Below, in pieces: positions 61,562-64,000 of a stretch of DNA of 64,000 nt. Origin of the DNA: Knoellia subterranea KCTC 19937 (GTDB taxonomy: Bacteria > Actinomycetota > Actinomycetes > Actinomycetales > Dermatophilaceae); contig NZ_AVPK01000005.1 in NCBI RefSeq assembly GCF_000768685.1, positions 62,001 to 126,000 on the forward strand, in the 5' to 3' direction. Within the stretch, counting starts at the first letter, position 1. Every line of letters begins with the position of its first letter. The translations under genes were made by a program, and so were the position numbers. The notes beneath the pieces are model-generated. The model searched no databases, was not told the DNA's origin, and was given only the letters and a program-made list of their open reading frames with translations.

Positions 61562-62040
61562 TCGTTGATGTGCTTGAGGGTGGCGAGGTGGTCAGGGGAC
61601 ACGAAACTCACGCGAACGGACATTCCGCCCCTCATCTGGATGCCTCCTCGATCGCCAAGGTCCCAGGAGACTTCTGGGTCGTACTTGCGTCGCATGACAC
61701 CCCGGCCCCACAGGCCCCGACCGGCAGCGACGTACTCCGCAAACAGGTCCCTGACCTCGTCCTCGGCCTGCAGGTCATCGAGTGGCGCGAGGTCGGTCAG
61801 GTCCCAGTCCATCGTGGCGGTGGGTCGGGGCTCGGAGCGCAGTCCGATCACGGCCCGACTCTCGAAGGGGCGATCGGGAGCGATCACCCAGGGCTTGCCG
61901 TCGTCATCGCGCTGCACGGTCCACCCGAGAGCGGAGGCATGCGAAGCCGCCTCGAGTTGGCTCAGCGGCCAGGGAGCGTCCAACCAGAACGTCAACTCTC
62001 GGATCGCGGCGTCGATCGGAACATGTGGCAGTGAACTCAT
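61555..62040 (-). CDS. Hypothetical protein, possibly DUF6301-like
   Basis: This 161-residue soluble protein begins VPIDAAIRELTFWLDAPWPLSQLEAASHASALGWTVQRDDDGKPWVIAP. It then has ATMDWDLTDLAPLDDLQAEDEVRDLFAEYVAAGRGLWGRG, rich in Asp and Trp, and a short beta-rich end. It resembles small actinobacterial DUF6301 proteins, but I am not certain. The ATG at 62040 follows GAGGGGA. Translation is coupled to the TY-Chap-like gene, so the two probably work together. Confidence 0.6.
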   Translation of the reverse strand: MSSLPHVPIDAAIRELTFWLDAPWPLSQLEAASHASALGWTVQRDDDGKPWVIAPDRPFESRAVIGLRSEPRPTATMDWDLTDLAPLDDLQAEDEVRDLFAEYVAAGRGLWGRGVMRRKYDPEVSWDLGDRGGIQMRGGMSVRVSFVSPDHLATLKHINEW

Positions 62041-62174
62041 CAAGATCCCCTCGTCTCGGATGTCCTGCCATCGTGGCATGGCCCTCCGACACTCCGGGTG
62101 AACCGCGACCACCGATCTCCGCCCTCCGAGCCGGATGGGGTGCGAATGTCGGTGGCGTCGCACAGGATGGAGTC

Positions 62175-63620
62175 ATGACGACACCACCCGCCCCCCGTCC
62201 CGAGCCGATGCGACCGCACGCCACGACTCCGGTGCGGTGCGGGATCGTGCCGCCCTACGTGTTGCAGGCACTCGCGACGTCGGGTGAGCCGCACCTCGAG
62301 GAGCGGGCCCGCGAAACACTTCGCCTCGACGCGCTCCGCTACGACCAGCACGCCCGCGAGCACACCCTCCGTGCCGATGCGCGACGCGTGAGTCGCAGCG
62401 CCACCCGCTCGACGACCGAGGCGCCGAACCGGATCGTCCATGACGCCGAGCACGGCACGACCCTGCCCGGCACCCAGGTGCGCGCGGAGGGTGCCCCGGC
62501 CACGGACGACACCGCGGTGAACGAGGCCTACGACGGACTGGGCGCTACCTGGGAACTCTGGCACGCGGCATACGGACGCAATTCTCTCGACGACCGCGGA
62601 CTCGGCCTGATCGCGACGGTGCACTACAGCCGCGACTACGACAACGCGTTCTGGGACGGGACGCAGATGGTGTTCGGTGATGGCGACGGGCAGGTGTTCC
62701 TCGGGTTCACGCGCAGTCTCGACGTCATCGGGCACGAGTTGGCGCACGGCGTCACGCAATTCACGTCGGGGCTCGTCTACCAGGACCAGGCCGGTGCGCT
62801 CAACGAGCACATCTCCGACGTCTTCGGGGTCCTCGTCAAGCAGCGGGCCCTCGGCCAGAGCGCGGAGCAGTCGGACTGGCTCATCGGTGCCGAACTGCTG
62901 GCGCCCGGGGTCAAGGGGGTCGGGCTGCGTTCGATGAAGGCGCCGGGCACGGCCTACGACGACCCGCGTCTGGGCAAGGACCCGCAGCCCGGCCACATGC
63001 GTGACTTCGTCGTCACCGACGACGACAACGGTGGCGTCCACATCAACTCGGGCATCCCCAACCGCGCGTTCCACCTCGTCGCGACCACGCTGGGTGGCAA
63101 CGCGTGGGAGGTGGCGGGTGCGATCTGGTACGCCGCGATCACCGGCGACATCAAGGCTGATTGCGACTTCGCGACCTTCGCCGCGCTCACCGAGGCGGCG
63201 GCCGAAGGGCTCCACGGTGCGGACTCGGCCGAGGTCGCAGCCGTGCGATCGGCCTGGCAGGAAGTCGGGGTCACCGACGCCGCGGCTCCCACCCCGCACC
63301 CCTCCGCGAACCCGGACACGGTTCCCGACCCGGCGACCGGACCGCAGCAGGTGCAGGTGCGCCGCACCGGAGGCTTCGCCGGCATCACGCGCGAACGTAC
63401 CGTCGTCCTCGACGAGCTGCCCGAGATCGACGCCCTGGCCTGGCGCAGCCTTCTGGCGGGACCCGAGCCGCGGCTGCGGGAGTTCGCGGGTGGGACGCAG
63501 CAGCCGGACCGCTTCTGCTACGGCGTGAGCTGCGAGGCCCCGCCGCTGGACCTCACCCTTCAGGAACCGGCGCTTCCCACCACGGTGCGCGAGCTTTTCG
63601 ACAGGACCCTCGAGGCCTGA
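62175..63620 (+). CDS. Protealysin-like M4 metalloprotease fused to an emfourin-like domain
   Basis: This 481-residue protein has no signal peptide. Its N-terminus carries the protealysin-type propeptide motif VRCGIVPPYVLQALA. The catalytic domain has HELAHGVTQ (zinc His and catalytic Glu, near 189), the third zinc ligand in GALNEHISDVFG (near 211) and the transition-state His in GVHINSGIPNRAF (near 288). After a Pro-rich linker, residues 393-481 (VRRTGGFAGITRERTVVLDELPE...FCYGVSCEAPPLDLTLQEPALP) resemble emfourin, the protein inhibitor of protealysin. The ATG at 62175 lies after CAGGATGGAGTC. Confidence 0.9.
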   Translation: MTTPPAPRPEPMRPHATTPVRCGIVPPYVLQALATSGEPHLEERARETLRLDALRYDQHAREHTLRADARRVSRSATRSTTEAPNRIVHDAEHGTTLPGTQVRAEGAPATDDTAVNEAYDGLGATWELWHAAYGRNSLDDRGLGLIATVHYSRDYDNAFWDGTQMVFGDGDGQVFLGFTRSLDVIGHELAHGVTQFTSGLVYQDQAGALNEHISDVFGVLVKQRALGQSAEQSDWLIGAELLAPGVKGVGLRSMKAPGTAYDDPRLGKDPQPGHMRDFVVTDDDNGGVHINSGIPNRAFHLVATTLGGNAWEVAGAIWYAAITGDIKADCDFATFAALTEAAAEGLHGADSAEVAAVRSAWQEVGVTDAAAPTPHPSANPDTVPDPATGPQQVQVRRTGGFAGITRERTVVLDELPEIDALAWRSLLAGPEPRLREFAGGTQQPDRFCYGVSCEAPPLDLTLQEPALPTTVRELFDRTLEA

Positions 63621-64000
63621 GCTCCGACCCACCGGGCCAGTGGCTCGACGAGCGGTGCGGCGCCGCGCCAGGCGATCCAGCCGGTGAAGATCGCGACGAC
63701 GGCACCGAGCGGGGTGTAGCCGACGCGACCCATCACCTCCCACTGGACGAGGTAGATGAAGAGTGACGCCGACGCGATCGGCACGACCAGCGGCACGACG
63801 AACGCGGGCACCCGCACCGACCGCACCCAGAGGAGGACGAGCAGCCCGACGGCGATCGTCGCCTCCCGCTCCGGGTCACCGAAGAATCCGGGGACGACGA
63901 GACCGATGTATGCCGTGAGCAGCCACCGTTGCCACCGCACCTCAGCGCGGGCCATGGCCCAGCCGAGGACGAAGAGCCACAGGACGACAAGAGGTCGACC
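63560..64000 (-). CDS. Multi-pass membrane protein, C-terminal part (acyltransferase-like?)
   Basis: About 146 C-terminal residues are in the window; the frame is open to the edge. Four helices are visible (PLVVLWLFVLGWAMA, ATIAVGLLVLLWVRSV, AFVVPLVVPIASASLFIYLVQWEVM, PLGAVVAIFTGWIAWRGAAPLVEPLA). The IASASLFIYLVQWEV stretch recalls the late helix of acyltransferase-3-like membrane proteins (SLYIYLTHW). Its last 61 bp overlap the 3' end of the protease gene on the other strand. Family and function remain uncertain. Confidence 0.55.
   Translation of the reverse strand, partial: GRPLVVLWLFVLGWAMARAEVRWQRWLLTAYIGLVVPGFFGDPEREATIAVGLLVLLWVRSVRVPAFVVPLVVPIASASLFIYLVQWEVMGRVGYTPLGAVVAIFTGWIAWRGAAPLVEPLARWVGAQASRVLSKSSRTVVGSAGS

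Overview
The window is high-GC (about 70% by eye) chromosomal DNA from an actinobacterium. I infer a member of Micrococcales, most likely near Intrasporangiaceae/Dermatophilaceae. The reasons are the mycothiol S-conjugate amidase, the actinobacterial origin block (trxB-trxA-parB-parA-rsmG-jag-yidC-yidD-rnpA-rpmH-dnaA-dnaN-gnd-recF-dciA), the order greA-DUF4307-mca-hemolysin III-uppS-PhoH2-coaA-glmS-acpS, and many promoters with TAnnnT six to eight bases before the start codon. I saw no insertion sequence, prophage or CRISPR array; nearly all the genes are housekeeping or common accessory genes.

The window falls into three blocks joined at two positions where genes are cut in mid-frame. Block A (1-2736) holds the start of an alpha/beta hydrolase, alr and the 3' part of the fused NAD(P)HX epimerase/dehydratase gene (nnrE/nnrD), all on the minus strand. 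Block B (2742-36538) begins inside an exopolyphosphatase gene and ends inside the 5' part of the same nnrE/nnrD gene, on the plus strand. It carries regulators, tRNA-Leu(UAA), cystathionine beta-synthase and a gamma-synthase-type enzyme, an AlkB-rubredoxin alkane hydroxylase with its TetR regulator and operator, a dienoyl-CoA reductase type flavoenzyme, msrA, an ECF sigma factor with a duplicated membrane partner, an ABC exporter, threonine dehydratase, greA, mca, uppS, phoH2, a transglycosylase, coaA, glmS and acpS. Block C (36543-64000) starts inside a putative prepilin peptidase gene and continues with pcnA, a large Flp-type pilin-like surface protein, NUDIX, a pseudokinase, sigM with its partner, and the origin region, and ends with a protealysin-like protease locus. 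Both junctions carry the same 6-bp word CGACCG/CGGTCG. Joining the two nnrE/nnrD pieces across it restores a continuous reading frame and the usual glmS-acpS-nnrD-alr order. Either the chromosome was rearranged at microhomologies or the assembly is wrong.

The origin is the 730-bp dnaA-dnaN spacer, with at least five strong DnaA boxes. Seven perfect parS sites (GTTTCACGTGAAAC) and one imperfect site surround parA-parB. Four of these eight lie in coding sequence, where they are read as VSRET or VSRGT. The strongest unexplained signal is an 8-bp word, CGGCATAC/GTATGCCG, counted by eye 46 times on both strands. It imposes rare codons (GCA, TAT), overlaps start codons and forms the arms of two intergenic hairpins, much like a DNA-uptake or other genome-address sequence. 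Other points worth attention are a protease fused to an emfourin-like inhibitor, a 6-phosphogluconate dehydrogenase with a histone H1-like tail, a pseudokinase gene without its usual MurJ partner, and the absence of gyrB after dciA.
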